A DNA stretch of 32,815 nucleotides. Source: an uncultured Fibrobacter sp. Its GTDB lineage: Bacteria; Fibrobacterota; Fibrobacteria; Fibrobacterales; Fibrobacteraceae. The notes below the pieces were generated by a model, which ran no database searches, was not told the DNA's origin, and saw nothing but the letters and a program-made list of their open reading frames with translations. How positions within the stretch are numbered: the first letter of the stretch is position 1; the number at the start of each line of letters is the position of its first letter. This document shows, one piece after another, positions 8,241 through 17,275 of the stretch. The stretch is from NCBI GenBank assembly GCA_946414025.1, contig CAMKMX010000032.1, forward strand, positions 1-32,815, read 5' to 3'. Both the position numbers and the translations under genes were made by a program.

Positions 8241-9374
8241 CTATCTATTCCCGTACATTTTTTCGTAATACTTCTCGTAGTCGCCGCTGGTGATGTTGTC
8301 GAGCCATTCCTGGTTGTCCAGGTACCAGCGCACGGTTTTCTCGATGCCTTCCTCGAACTGCAACGACGGTTCCCAGCCCAACTCCTTCTGGAGCTTAGTG
8401 GAATCAATGGCGTAGCGGGCGTCGTGACCCAGGCGGTCCGTCACGTAGGTGATGAGGTTCATGTCCTCGCCTTCGGCACGGCCGAGCAGCCTATCGACGG
8501 TCTTGATAACGACCTTGATGATGTCGATGTTCTTCCATTCGTTGAAGCCGCCGATGTTGTAGGTTTCGGCAATCTTTCCGTTATGGAAAATCACGTCGAT
8601 GGCGCGGGCGTGGTCTTCTACAAAGAGCCAGTCGCGAACGTTCTCGCCCTTGCCGTAAACCGGCAGCGGCTTCTTGTGGCGGATGTTGTTGATGAACAGC
8701 GGAATCAGCTTTTCGGGGAACTGGTACGGACCGTAGTTGTTAGAGCAGTTCGTGACAATCGTCGGCATGCCGTAGGTGTCGTGGAACGCGCGCACAAAGT
8801 GGTCGGAGCCCGCCTTGGATGCAGAATACGGAGAATGCGGCGTGTACTTCGTGGTTTCGTAGAAGAAGTCGTCACCGTAGGCCAGGTGGTGTTCGCTGGA
8901 GCTTGCCGTCGTGGTGAACGGAGGCGTGATGCCTTCCGGGTGGTTCATCTTGAGGGCGCCATAGACTTCGTCGGTCGAAATGTGGTAGAAGCGCTTGCCC
9001 TCGTACTTTTCGGGCAAGGATTCCCAGTAGAGTTTCGCGGCTTGCAACAGGCTCAAAGTTCCCATGACGTTCGTCTTGGCAAACGTGAACGGGTCCTTGA
9101 TGGAGCGGTCCACGTGGCTTTCTGCCGCGAGGTGGATGATACCGTCGACATGCTCATCCTGCATGAGCTTGTAGAACGCGTCAAAGTCGCAGATGTCCAT
9201 CTTCACGAACTTGTAGTTCGGCTTGTCTTCGATGTCCTTCAGGTTTGCAAGGTTACCGGCGTAAGTCAGCTTGTCAAGATTGATAATCTTGTATTCCGGG
9301 TACTTGTTCACAAATAGGCGAACCACATGGCTCCCGATAAAACCTGCACCGCCGGTAATGACGATATTCTTCAT
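8241..9374 (-). CDS. rfbB: dTDP-glucose 4,6-dehydratase
   Basis: RfbB (RmlB) converts dTDP-glucose to dTDP-4-keto-6-deoxyglucose using bound NAD+. The 377-residue protein starts MKNIVITGGAGFIGSH (Rossmann loop, residues 8-16) and carries DKLTYAGN, the STDEVYG active-site segment with Asp-Glu, the YSASKAGSDH Tyr-xxx-Lys pair, and NNYGPYQFPEKLIP, the full short-chain dehydratase signature. An in-frame start six codons earlier exists, but the ATG at 9374 begins the fold and has aagga about 8 bases ahead. It lies between rfbA and rfbC on the same strand, as expected for a dTDP-rhamnose pathway unit, though rfbD is missing here. Confidence 0.95.
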   Translation of the reverse strand: MKNIVITGGAGFIGSHVVRLFVNKYPEYKIINLDKLTYAGNLANLKDIEDKPNYKFVKMDICDFDAFYKLMQDEHVDGIIHLAAESHVDRSIKDPFTFAKTNVMGTLSLLQAAKLYWESLPEKYEGKRFYHISTDEVYGALKMNHPEGITPPFTTTASSSEHHLAYGDDFFYETTKYTPHSPYSASKAGSDHFVRAFHDTYGMPTIVTNCSNNYGPYQFPEKLIPLFINNIRHKKPLPVYGKGENVRDWLFVEDHARAIDVIFHNGKIAETYNIGGFNEWKNIDIIKVVIKTVDRLLGRAEGEDMNLITYVTDRLGHDARYAIDSTKLQKELGWEPSLQFEEGIEKTVRWYLDNQEWLDNITSGDYEKYYEKMYGNR

Positions 9375-9457
9375 ATGAAAGTTCCTTACCATCGCGCCGT
9401 AGGCGCCAAACTTTTACTCAGAGTGCGAAGCACGACCTCATAGCTCATGCCTCATAC

Positions 9458-10345
9458 CTAATATTTTATTTTTCCTTCCGCAACTTTCCTCAGGTGCTGC
9501 CCGTAGGGCGACTTGCCGTACTTGGCGGCTGATTCCAGGAGCTTTTCCTTGGTAATCCAACCGTTCCTGTAGGCGATTTCTTCTACGGCGCTAATCTGGA
9601 TGCCTTGGCGGTTTTCCACCATCTTCACGAACTCGCCCGCTTCGATAAGGCTGTCCATGGTCCCGGTGTCCAGCCAGGCAAACCCGCGGCCCAGCAGCTT
9701 CACGTCCAGTTCGCCCTTGTCCAGGTAGGTCTTGTTCAGGTCCGTAATTTCCAGTTCCCCACGGGCACTGGGCTTTTGGGCCCTTGCAAAACCGGACACC
9801 CGGTTGTCGTAGAAGTAGAGCCCCGTGATGGCATAGTTGCTCTTGGGTTCCTTCGGTTTTTCTTCGACAGAAATCACCTTACCCGCCTCGTCGAATTCCA
9901 CCACGCCAAAACGTTCCGGGTCTTCCACATAGTAGCCGAACACGCTGGCACGGCCATTTTGTTCGGCGTTTTTCACCGCCGCTCTCAAAAGAGGGCTAAA
10001 TCCGTTCCCGTAGAAAATGTTGTCGCCCAGCACCATGGCACAGCAATCATTGCCGATGAATTCTTCTCCGAGAATGAACGCTTGAGCGAGGCCGTCGGGA
10101 CTAGGCTGCACCTTATAAGAAAGCTTGAGCCCCATAGCCGATCCATCGCCAAGCAGCCGCTCAAAATTCGGCAAGTCCGTGGGAGTAGAAATGATGAGAA
10201 TCTCCCGAATACCCGCAAGCATCAAGGTGGAAAGCGGGTAATAAATCATGGGCTTGTCGTAAACAGGCAACAGCTGCTTACTCGTGACCATGGTCAGCGG
10301 GTAGAGTCTTGTGCCGGAGCCTCCGGCAAGTACGATTCCTTTCAT
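9458..10345 (-). CDS. rfbA: Glucose-1-phosphate thymidylyltransferase
   Basis: RfbA (RmlA) makes dTDP-glucose from glucose 1-phosphate and dTTP, the entry step for dTDP-sugars. At 295 residues it has the family length and motifs: [18 protein letters not shown] at the N-terminus, [17 protein letters not shown], the metal-binding LGDNIFYG, and [21 protein letters not shown]. It is the first gene of the minus-strand polysaccharide block and is divergent from the helicase gene across 29 bases. An 83-base gap separates it from rfbB. That gap contains a gcgcc-gta-ggcgc hairpin and no promoter I can identify. Confidence 0.95.
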   Translation of the reverse strand: MKGIVLAGGSGTRLYPLTMVTSKQLLPVYDKPMIYYPLSTLMLAGIREILIISTPTDLPNFERLLGDGSAMGLKLSYKVQPSPDGLAQAFILGEEFIGNDCCAMVLGDNIFYGNGFSPLLRAAVKNAEQNGRASVFGYYVEDPERFGVVEFDEAGKVISVEEKPKEPKSNYAITGLYFYDNRVSGFARAQKPSARGELEITDLNKTYLDKGELDVKLLGRGFAWLDTGTMDSLIEAGEFVKMVENRQGIQISAVEEIAYRNGWITKEKLLESAAKYGKSPYGQHLRKVAEGKIKY

Positions 10346-10374
10346 AAGGACTAAAATAGTTATCTTTTGGCTCC

Positions 10375-12993
10375 ATGACCGAGCAGAATAGGGTTACACT
10401 CAAGGATTTCATTGCAAAACTCGCCGAGAAAAGCGGCGGGGACCGTTCAAGGGTTGTTTCCGAAGACATTTTGGAAGCTTTTATGGAATGGTCGGAGTCC
10501 CGCGGAACCACGCTGTACCCCGCCCAAGAAGAGGCCATCCTCGAACTTTTAGACGGCAAGAACGTTATCCTGAATACGCCCACGGGTTCCGGAAAATCCA
10601 TGGTGGCCCTGGCGCTCCATTTTGACAGCATCGTTCACGGGCGCAAAAGCGTCTATACCTGCCCCATCAAGGCCCTGGTCAATGAAAAATGGATGGCCCT
10701 CTGCAAGGAATTCGGACCCGAGAACGTGGGGCTCTCTACAGGAGATGCCACCGTCAATCACGACGCCCCTATACTCTGTTGCACGGCAGAAATTTTAAGC
10801 AACATGGCCCTCAGCGAGGGCGAAAAACTTACCATTACCGATGTGGTGATGGACGAATTCCATTACTATTCCGACAGGGAACGCGGCGTGGCCTGGCAGA
10901 TTCCGCTCCTGACGCTACCGCAAAGCAGGTTCCTCCTGATGAGCGCCACCGTCGGTGCGACGGAATTTTTTGAGCGGGAAATGACGAAGCACACCGGCAG
11001 GGAGTCCGTGACGGTTCGTTCCTCACAGAGACCTGTCCCGCTTGACTTCAGCTACAGCACCACGGAACTTTCCACCGAAGTGCAAAAGCTGGTGAACGAG
11101 GGCAAGGCTCCCGTCTATGTGGTGCATTTCACCCAGGCCGCCGCCGCAAGCAACGCCCAGAATTTCATGAGTCTCGATCTCTGTACCAAAGAAGAGAAGG
11201 TCAAGATAAACGAGGCCATCAAGGAAGTGCGGTTTTCTAGCCCCTACGGCCCCGATGTCAAGCGCTGGCTCAAACAGGGAATTGGCCTGCATCATGCGGG
11301 GCTTTTGCCCAAGTATCGCATTCTTTGCGAAAAGCTCGCCCAGCAGGGTTTACTGAAAGTCATCTGCGGCACCGATACTCTTGGCGTAGGCGTGAACGTT
11401 CCCATCCGCACTGTTCTTTTTACTCAGCTTTGCAAATACAGCGGCGACAAGACGGCGATTCTCACTGCTCGGGACTTTCACCAGATTGCAGGTCGGGCCG
11501 GTCGAAAGGGTTTTGACAACATTGGATACGTGGTGGCCCAGGCCCCCGAACATGTCATCGAGAACCTGAAACTGGAGGCCAAGAGTCGCCAGACCGGCAA
11601 GAAGTTCCAGAAGAGAAAACCGCCCGAGCACGGCTACGTCCCCTTCGACGAAAGCACCTACAAGCGCCTGATCGATGCCCAGCCCGAACCGCTGACCTCC
11701 AGTTTCCATGTGGATCACGGCATGCTCCTGAACATCTTGAGCCGGGAAACCGATGGTTGCAAGGCCATGCGAAACCTGATCAAGGACTGCCACGAAAGTG
11801 CGGCCAGTAAGAAGCAGCTGCAGCATCGGTCTTTTCAACTGTTCCGAAGCCTTGTAGAAAAGAAAATCGTAGAATTTGTAAAGCCCGTGGCCGAGGGCTA
11901 CAGCCACTTGCGGGTCAATTTGGATTTGCAAGACGACTTTGCCATGAACCAGCCCCTTTCCCTTTACCTGGTGGATACCTTGCCGAAACTGGACAGGGAA
12001 AGTCCCGAATACGCACTGGATGTAATTACCCTTTGCGAATCCATCGTGGAAAATCCCGACGCCATACTCCGCATTCAGCAGAACAAGGCCCGGAACGCAA
12101 GGCTTGATGAACTCAAGGCCCAGGGCATGGAATTCAACCAACGCATGGAAGAAATCGAGAAGGTGGAATACCCCAAGCCCCTGCGGGACTTTATCTACGA
12201 CACCTACAACGCCTTTGCCGAAGTCCACCCGTGGGTGGACGTGAACGTGGAGCCCAAGAGCATTGTCCGCGAAATGTTTGAAAGCTTCAGCACCTTCAGC
12301 GGCTACGTGAAGCAGTATGGCCTGCAACGCATGGAAGCCATTCTGCTTCGCCACCTGAACTACGTCTATAAGGTTTTGAGCCAGACGGTTCCCGACGGCT
12401 ACAAGAACGACGAACTCCGGGAAATGGAAGACTACCTGGGCGACATGATCCGCCGCACCGACTCGAGCCTTTTGGAAGAGTGGGAAAAGATGGCACACCC
12501 CGAAGACTACCAGAAACGCCTGGAAGAGGGAGCCGCCGAAGACGAAGCGGAAAAAGCCTTCGGTGCCGACAAGGCCGCAGCCGACATCACCTACGACAAG
12601 AAACGTTTCTTGGGTATGGTGCGTCAGCGCATCTTCCAGATTATGGGAAACCTCTCCAAGCAGGATTTTGCAGCAGTTCTCGACAGCCTGGCCGACGACC
12701 TGGAAGAGGGCCAGATGCTCGTGGACGGCGAAGGCAAGCCCTGGACAGAGAATACACTTACCGAAATCATGGCCGCCTACACGGCAGAACACCACAAGTT
12801 CCGCATGGACGTAGAAGGCCGCGCTCTCGCCCACACCATAGTGACCTACGAGGGCGACGTGATGCATATCCAGCAGATGCTCCAGGACGAAGAGGAATTC
12901 AACGACTGGAGTATCGACTTCGAGATAAACCTCGCCGAAAGCCGCGAAGCGGGCGTGCCTCTCTTGAAGATGACCCGAATCGGGGAAGCGTAA
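10375..12993 (+). CDS. Ski2-like DEAD/DEAH-box helicase with probable DUF3516 C-terminus
   Basis: The 872-residue protein has a complete superfamily 2 helicase core: Q-like [10 protein letters not shown], Walker A TPTGSGKS (68-75), PIKALV, DEFH Walker B (160-163), SAT (190-192), [10 protein letters not shown], the [14 protein letters not shown] segment and motif [12 protein letters not shown]. The roughly 450-residue remainder is unrelated to the helicase core. From memory the arrangement matches the helicases with a DUF3516 tail known mainly from Actinobacteria; that match needs a search. An ATP-driven RNA helicase is the likeliest role, in the cytoplasm. The start ATG at 10375 lacks a clear Shine-Dalgarno sequence and lies 29 bases from divergent rfbA. 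No neighbour suggests a pathway. Confidence 0.85.
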   Translation: MTEQNRVTLKDFIAKLAEKSGGDRSRVVSEDILEAFMEWSESRGTTLYPAQEEAILELLDGKNVILNTPTGSGKSMVALALHFDSIVHGRKSVYTCPIKALVNEKWMALCKEFGPENVGLSTGDATVNHDAPILCCTAEILSNMALSEGEKLTITDVVMDEFHYYSDRERGVAWQIPLLTLPQSRFLLMSATVGATEFFEREMTKHTGRESVTVRSSQRPVPLDFSYSTTELSTEVQKLVNEGKAPVYVVHFTQAAAASNAQNFMSLDLCTKEEKVKINEAIKEVRFSSPYGPDVKRWLKQGIGLHHAGLLPKYRILCEKLAQQGLLKVICGTDTLGVGVNVPIRTVLFTQLCKYSGDKTAILTARDFHQIAGRAGRKGFDNIGYVVAQAPEHVIENLKLEAKSRQTGKKFQKRKPPEHGYVPFDESTYKRLIDAQPEPLTSSFHVDHGMLLNILSRETDGCKAMRNLIKDCHESAASKKQLQHRSFQLFRSLVEKKIVEFVKPVAEGYSHLRVNLDLQDDFAMNQPLSLYLVDTLPKLDRESPEYALDVITLCESIVENPDAILRIQQNKARNARLDELKAQGMEFNQRMEEIEKVEYPKPLRDFIYDTYNAFAEVHPWVDVNVEPKSIVREMFESFSTFSGYVKQYGLQRMEAILLRHLNYVYKVLSQTVPDGYKNDELREMEDYLGDMIRRTDSSLLEEWEKMAHPEDYQKRLEEGAAEDEAEKAFGADKAAADITYDKKRFLGMVRQRIFQIMGNLSKQDFAAVLDSLADDLEEGQMLVDGEGKPWTENTLTEIMAAYTAEHHKFRMDVEGRALAHTIVTYEGDVMHIQQMLQDEEEFNDWSIDFEINLAESREAGVPLLKMTRIGEA

Positions 12994-13085
12994 ATTAATG
13001 TGGAATGTGTGATGTGTAATGTGAAATTTGTAATTTTGAATTATACATTTTGCGTTTAGAACTGTTAATGTTTAGGAGAGAATAA
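12994..13085. repeat. Low-complexity AT/TG-rich spacer
   Basis: The 92-base gap starts with repeated words (atgtggaatgtg, tgatgtgtaatgtg) of about 8-11 base period and ends with the ribosome-binding site of the next gene (aggaga). The ttatacatttt stretch may act as a -10 box. I see no terminator for the helicase gene. Confidence 0.3.
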
Positions 13086-13619
13086 ATGCGCTTGTTTGCC
13101 TTTTTGATTGCCTTTGCCGTCGTTATGCCTTTTGCCTACGATGGCGACATGGATACCTACCACGAAGCCAAAGAGGAATTGGCCCTAGTCAGGGATGGCT
13201 ACTTGAGCGCCTTGAACGTGGCCATGGACGATGCCAACGAGGGGGATCCTGAAGGCTGGTTCAAGGCCCGTGACAACGGGGAATGTGCCGACTGGGACGA
13301 TCTGGAGTATGCTGGTCCAGAACTGGAGCATTTCAAGTTGGCAGAAATTCCTTATGGATTTCAGTTTACCGGACGCCACGGGGCCTATGTCGTAGATGTA
13401 AAAATCAAAGTTGTTACCCGCGATTCTGACATTTTTTACGATATCCAGTACCAGAAAGGCACAAACGCTCCCGGCAAAGAACTTGTCGAAGAAGTCTTCA
13501 AGAACGACCGCAAGGTCTTTTACGACCCCAAGTCGCCCTGCACCCGGGAAGCCGTCACCTGTATAGGCGAATACAGCAAGGGCACTCTCGGGACCCTGAA
13601 AAAGAAAAAGTCCAAGTAG
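13086..13619 (+). CDS. Secreted protein of unknown function, 177 residues
   Basis: I do not recognise this protein. It begins with a hydrophobic stretch, MRLFAFLIAFAVVMPFAYDG, that reads as a signal peptide with cleavage near residue 17, so it is probably periplasmic or exported. The mature part is acidic at first (EGDPEGWFKARDNGECADWDDL), then a beta-rich middle (YVVDVKIKVVTRDSDIFYDIQYQ). A lysine-rich tail (LKKKKSK) closes it. Three cysteines are present (C88-type position in GEC, then SPC and VTC), enough for a disulfide. The start is supported by aggagagaataa just before the ATG. The following AlkD-like gene begins 6 bases downstream, so they are probably co-transcribed, without an obvious functional link. 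Confidence 0.6.
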   Translation: MRLFAFLIAFAVVMPFAYDGDMDTYHEAKEELALVRDGYLSALNVAMDDANEGDPEGWFKARDNGECADWDDLEYAGPELEHFKLAEIPYGFQFTGRHGAYVVDVKIKVVTRDSDIFYDIQYQKGTNAPGKELVEEVFKNDRKVFYDPKSPCTREAVTCIGEYSKGTLGTLKKKKSK

Positions 13620-13625
13620 GCCTTT

Positions 13626-14369
13626 ATGAAGCGAACGCCTGCCAAGGGGTTGTCGGTAGAAAGTCGGATTCAAGAGGCCCTGTTCAACGCACAGGACCTG
13701 AAGTTCAAGGCCTTTCACAGCAGGCTCATTCCTACGGTTCCTGCGGACACCGTTATCGGCGTGCGGACTCCGGAGCTGAAACTCATTGCCAAGAATTTTT
13801 CGGCAGACCCGAACATTGACAAATTTCTGGACAAGCTTCCGCACAAGTATTACGACGAGAACCAGGTCCATTCCTTTATCCTGTCGGGCATCAAGGACTT
13901 TGACGAATGCATTGCGCAGGTAGAAAAATTCCTGCCCTATGTGGACAACTGGGCCACTTGCGACCAGCTGAGGCCAAAAGTGTTGGGAAAAAAGGAAAAC
14001 CGCAAGAAGCTACTGGAATTCATAAAGTTCTGGATTCGCGGAAGGCTAGTTTCTGGCGAACAGGCTGAAGACGACACGTACATTGTCCGTTTCGGTGTCG
14101 AAATGCTGATGAGCTGGTTCTTGGACGATGATTTTGACCCTGTGTTCTTGCGGTGGGTTGCGGCAATTCGCAGGAACAGCTACTATGTGAAGATGATGGT
14201 GGCCTGGTATTTTGCCACCGCCCTGGCCAAGCAATACGATGCTACAATACCTTATATCCAGGAGCACAAACTAGAACCCTGGACCCACAACAAGGCTATC
14301 CAGAAGGCCTGTGAAAGCTTTAGGGTTACACCGAAACATAAAGAAAGCCTAAGAAAATTAAGGCTTTAG
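13626..14369 (+). CDS. AlkD-like DNA alkylation repair glycosylase
   Basis: The 247-residue all-helical protein matches the HEAT-repeat DNA glycosylase family (DNA alkylation repair, AlkC/AlkD), which releases N3- and N7-alkylated purines from DNA. The signature VDNWATCD places Trp109 and Asp113 at the positions I recall for the catalytic pair of Bacillus cereus AlkD. YIVRFGVEMLMSWFLD and VKMMVAWYFATALAKQYD further match the family. The ATG at 13626 directly follows the previous stop. Two terminator hairpins follow. It could also be one of the AlkD-fold paralogs that bind but do not excise bases; retention of Trp109 and Asp113 argues for an active enzyme. Confidence 0.88.
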   Translation: MKRTPAKGLSVESRIQEALFNAQDLKFKAFHSRLIPTVPADTVIGVRTPELKLIAKNFSADPNIDKFLDKLPHKYYDENQVHSFILSGIKDFDECIAQVEKFLPYVDNWATCDQLRPKVLGKKENRKKLLEFIKFWIRGRLVSGEQAEDDTYIVRFGVEMLMSWFLDDDFDPVFLRWVAAIRRNSYYVKMMVAWYFATALAKQYDATIPYIQEHKLEPWTHNKAIQKACESFRVTPKHKESLRKLRL

Positions 14370-14380
14370 TGTTTTTTTAT
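14345..14380 (+). terminator. Terminator hairpin overlapping the end of the AlkD-like gene
   Basis: Perfect arms aaagcct (14345-14351) and aggcttt (14362-14368) flank a 10-base AT-rich loop and are followed by agtg and T7. The stem includes the last codons and stop of the gene. It is the first of two consecutive terminator-like structures. Confidence 0.6.
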
Positions 14381-14381
14381 T

Positions 14382-14413
14382 TCCCCGGGCTAGTCTCGGG
14401 GAATTCTTTTTTG
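14382..14413 (+). terminator. Second terminator hairpin after the AlkD-like gene
   Basis: Perfect arms ttccccg (14382-14388) and cggggaa (14398-14404) enclose a 9-base loop and are followed by a T-rich run with T6 (14408-14413). Together with the upstream hairpin it isolates the secretin operon from read-through. Confidence 0.75.
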
Positions 14414-14513
14414 TATTTTACCCCGCGGAATGCCTAAAGGGTCCCTTTAGCAGCGTTCTTTGGCGGATTCCGCAGGAATCTCTTTTGAATATGTCTTTCA
14501 TGGAGGTCTTGCG

Positions 14514-16226
14514 GTGCGTGCCCTTTTCCCCCTAGTTCTTTTGTTGGCCGCCCTTGCGTCGGGCGCTGTAACCCTTGATTTTGTGGACACTCCCGTGCAG
14601 GAGGTGGCCCGTTCTTTGTCGCTGGCCTACGATGTTCCCGTGATGGTGGATGCCGGCGTGGACCGTCGGGTCACATTCCATCTGGAAGGAGTTTCCTTAT
14701 TGGAGGGCTTGTCCGCCCTGTGCGAATCCAACGGGCTGGAACTGGTCCAGAAGGAAAACCTGCTGGTAATCCAGCCCCGAAAGCTTCGCGGGAAAAGCGA
14801 CATCCGCCTGCAGGATTCCCTAGTGTCGGTCCAGGTGCAGGACAAGGACGTTCTTGAATTTCTGGAAGAATTCAGCGCCACTACAGGGCTGAACATCTTG
14901 TGGAAGCCGGATGTCCAGGGGAATCTCTCCGGAAGTATCCGCAGTCTGCCTGCGGAGCGTGCGTTTCGTTCCCTGCTAGAAATCAACGGCTTTGCTGTAG
15001 AAAAGAAGAACGGCTGCCTGATGGTTCGCGCGGTGGTGCAGGCGGGGGACCGCAGGGAGGCCGCGGGCGCACAACCGGAAAGTCCCGCACGAATCTGGAA
15101 AGAGGATTCGCTCTACGAAGCCCATCTGGACGGCGTCCCCGTTGGGGAGGCCGTGAAGGAGCTGGCCGCCCTTGCGGAGTTGAACCTTGCCATGTACGGG
15201 AACCTGGAGGAAAAAGTCCGACTGGATTTTTCAAACGTGCGCCTCCAGGATTTTTTGGAGGCCCTGTTCCGGGGGAGCCGATACACCTTCCGGCTGGATT
15301 CTAATACGCTGTCGGTATCGGAGGGCGGAAATCGAAATCCCCTTTCGGTGACGAAGCTTTACCCGCTGAAACACGTCTCTGGCGAGCACGCCCTGCAGCA
15401 GCTGGGAAAGATGTTTTCTGGAACGGAGATGGCTGTTTCGGAAGTGAAGGAGCAGAACGCCGTGCTGCTTTCGGGAGCGACGGACCGGATTGAATCGGCG
15501 GAGGCCCTCTTGCAAAAGATTGACGTTCCCCTGATGCAGGTGACACTCTCCTGCGTAATCGTGGAATTCCGGAAGGGGAGAGCTTTTGAAATCGGGCTAC
15601 GGGGAGGCTCTGGCCGCCGCACCAAGGAGGGCGACTTGGGACTGAAAGGCTTTCTCGACTTTTTGGGAAAGGATGCTTCGGGCAAGGGGGCCGTCGGTAA
15701 AATCGGCATCTTGCCGGACCGATTCGAGCTGGAGCTTGCCTCTATGGAAGAAAACAACCAGGCGAAGGTCCTTGCCCGCCCGCGGCTTACCACCCTGAAC
15801 GGCAACAAGGCGGAGCTGAACGTGACCAATACGGTCTATTACCTGGTGAGCCAGGTCAGCGCCGAAGGTTACCCCATTACGGATTACCGTTCCTTCAACG
15901 ACGGTATTTCTCTGGAGCTCACGCCGTCGGTAACCCGGGAGGGCGTGATCACTCTGGACGTGGCTCCCGAAATCAAGACGGCGGGACGCAGCTCCGGTGA
16001 CGGCCCGCGGGACATCAGCACCCGGAACCTAAAGACCATGGTGCTTTTGAAAAACGGGGAAACCCTTTGCCTCGGGGGACTGGTGCGCAAGAACAAGACC
16101 GAGGTGCGCACGGCCGTACCCTTCCTGGGGAGCATCCCGTTCATCGGCAGGCTGTTCAGTTACGAGAGTGAAGAAGAGGAAGAAAGCGAACTTGCCATCT
16201 TCATCACTCCGGAGGTGAAGTTCTGA
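14514..16226 (+). CDS. Secretin of a type II secretion or type IV pilus-like system
   Basis: The 570-residue outer-membrane channel protein starts at a GTG (14514) with ggagg seven bases ahead. This beats the upstream in-frame TTG at 14460 and gives the signal peptide MRALFPLVLLLAALASGA. Three STN/N0-like modules follow (about residues 20-88, 100-178 and 200-275), then an N1-like domain (TKLYPLKHVSGEHALQQLG to SGATDRIESAEALLQKIDVP). The C-terminal secretin barrel runs from VTLSCVIVEFRKG through ARPRLTTLNGNKAELNV to VPFLGSIPFIGRLF near the end. The closing LAIFITPEV is typical. It overlaps the next gene by one base. Pilotin and ATPase genes are not in the window. Confidence 0.9.
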   Translation: MRALFPLVLLLAALASGAVTLDFVDTPVQEVARSLSLAYDVPVMVDAGVDRRVTFHLEGVSLLEGLSALCESNGLELVQKENLLVIQPRKLRGKSDIRLQDSLVSVQVQDKDVLEFLEEFSATTGLNILWKPDVQGNLSGSIRSLPAERAFRSLLEINGFAVEKKNGCLMVRAVVQAGDRREAAGAQPESPARIWKEDSLYEAHLDGVPVGEAVKELAALAELNLAMYGNLEEKVRLDFSNVRLQDFLEALFRGSRYTFRLDSNTLSVSEGGNRNPLSVTKLYPLKHVSGEHALQQLGKMFSGTEMAVSEVKEQNAVLLSGATDRIESAEALLQKIDVPLMQVTLSCVIVEFRKGRAFEIGLRGGSGRRTKEGDLGLKGFLDFLGKDASGKGAVGKIGILPDRFELELASMEENNQAKVLARPRLTTLNGNKAELNVTNTVYYLVSQVSAEGYPITDYRSFNDGISLELTPSVTREGVITLDVAPEIKTAGRSSGDGPRDISTRNLKTMVLLKNGETLCLGGLVRKNKTEVRTAVPFLGSIPFIGRLFSYESEEEEESELAIFITPEVKF

Positions 16227-17275
16227 TGGCCCGCATTCAGGGTGTTGACGCCCGGATTTGCACCTGGGAGCTGGTGACGGGATTTGAAGAAAGTCTTGCC
16301 CCCGAAAACCTGCTGGAATACTTTCGTAGGGATTTTCCGGAAGTGGAGGGCTCGCCGAAATTCTGGAAGATGGTGTCCTTCAATTCGCCGGAGGGCCGGA
16401 GGCACCGATACCTGGTAATCCTCGGGTCGCCTGTGGACAGCGACGGCGAAAAAGGTTTCAGCAGGCTCTTTTGGCGGGGGAGACGCGCCCTGCCTCGTTC
16501 CCTGTTCCTGTACGCCAGGGCCGATGAACAGATGCGCTCCTGGGAGAGTTACGAGAACTTCCGTTATGCCGCTATCGTGAACGGCATCTTGTACGTGCTG
16601 GTCTTTTACGAAGGTAGGCTTTGCCACTGGTCCGAAGAACGGGGTTACGAGGGAGCCTGCGGGAAGGAAATGGCTGCCGGCCGCCTGCTGCGGATGGACG
16701 AATTCTTGCGGCAGGACCCGCTGTTTTCGAAAGCGGAAAATTTCCGGCAAGGCGAGCTGGAATTCCTGGAAGTAGACTTCGGCGACCTGGCGGGAAGTTG
16801 GGCGACGCAGCTTGGAAAAGCCGCCCGGGATCCGTTCTGGAAGGGCCTGCATCTCGAATCCAGGAAGCGGGGGAGGACGGCGGGACTTTCTTTAATTCTA
16901 TTTTTCCTGATGATGTTTGCGGGAATCCTTGTGCGGGAAAATCTTGATGCCGGCGGCGTAGCGTTACCGGGTCCAGCGGCCCCTGTGCTATCCACACCCG
17001 CGACAGGGCCCATATCAAAAGAACCCCGTATCCAAAAAACTGCAAAAAGCTCGCGCCCGAAAGCCAGAGAGGCGGCTACCGAGTGCCCAAGGCCGTCTAT
17101 TTCCGTTCAGGGAATCGTAGGGGACAGGCTGTTTTCGGGTAAGTTCGCCGGTGCGCGGGTCGTGAAAAGGGCGGGGGATTCCTTGGAGTCGTATCGGGTG
17201 AAATCCGTGCTCCGGGACCGGGTGGTGCTGGAGTGCGGTGGTCGGGAATGGGAGGTGCTCAATGGTGCGCCCTAG
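16226..17275 (+). CDS. Bitopic assembly protein with a cytoplasmic domain and a GspC/PilP-like C-terminus
   Basis: The start ATG overlaps the secretin stop. The 349-residue protein has a cytoplasmic domain of about 215 residues, including AAIVNGILYVLVFYEGRLCHWSEE, that loosely recalls GspL/PilM-type subunits. One membrane segment follows (TAGLSLILFFLMMFAGILV, about 218-236). A proline- and alanine-rich linker leads to a small beta domain, VQGIVGDRLFSGKFAGARVVKRAGDSLESYRVKSV in two parts, resembling the secretin-contacting domain of GspC or PilP. If so, one protein would link the cytoplasmic side to the secretin. The domain assignments are by eye and moderate; the position after a secretin and before pilin-like genes is firm. 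Confidence 0.65.
   Translation: MARIQGVDARICTWELVTGFEESLAPENLLEYFRRDFPEVEGSPKFWKMVSFNSPEGRRHRYLVILGSPVDSDGEKGFSRLFWRGRRALPRSLFLYARADEQMRSWESYENFRYAAIVNGILYVLVFYEGRLCHWSEERGYEGACGKEMAAGRLLRMDEFLRQDPLFSKAENFRQGELEFLEVDFGDLAGSWATQLGKAARDPFWKGLHLESRKRGRTAGLSLILFFLMMFAGILVRENLDAGGVALPGPAAPVLSTPATGPISKEPRIQKTAKSSRPKAREAATECPRPSISVQGIVGDRLFSGKFAGARVVKRAGDSLESYRVKSVLRDRVVLECGGREWEVLNGAP

Noticed and set aside
8171..8407. Longer N-terminus for rfbC
   Set aside because: It overlaps rfbB and translates through the palindromic repeat; the ATG at 8170 with its ggag site starts the known fold.
11350..12867. Long open frame of 505 codons on the minus strand inside the helicase gene
   Set aside because: It is antisense to a protein with full helicase motifs, its product has no recognisable family, and it reflects the codon bias of the plus-strand gene.
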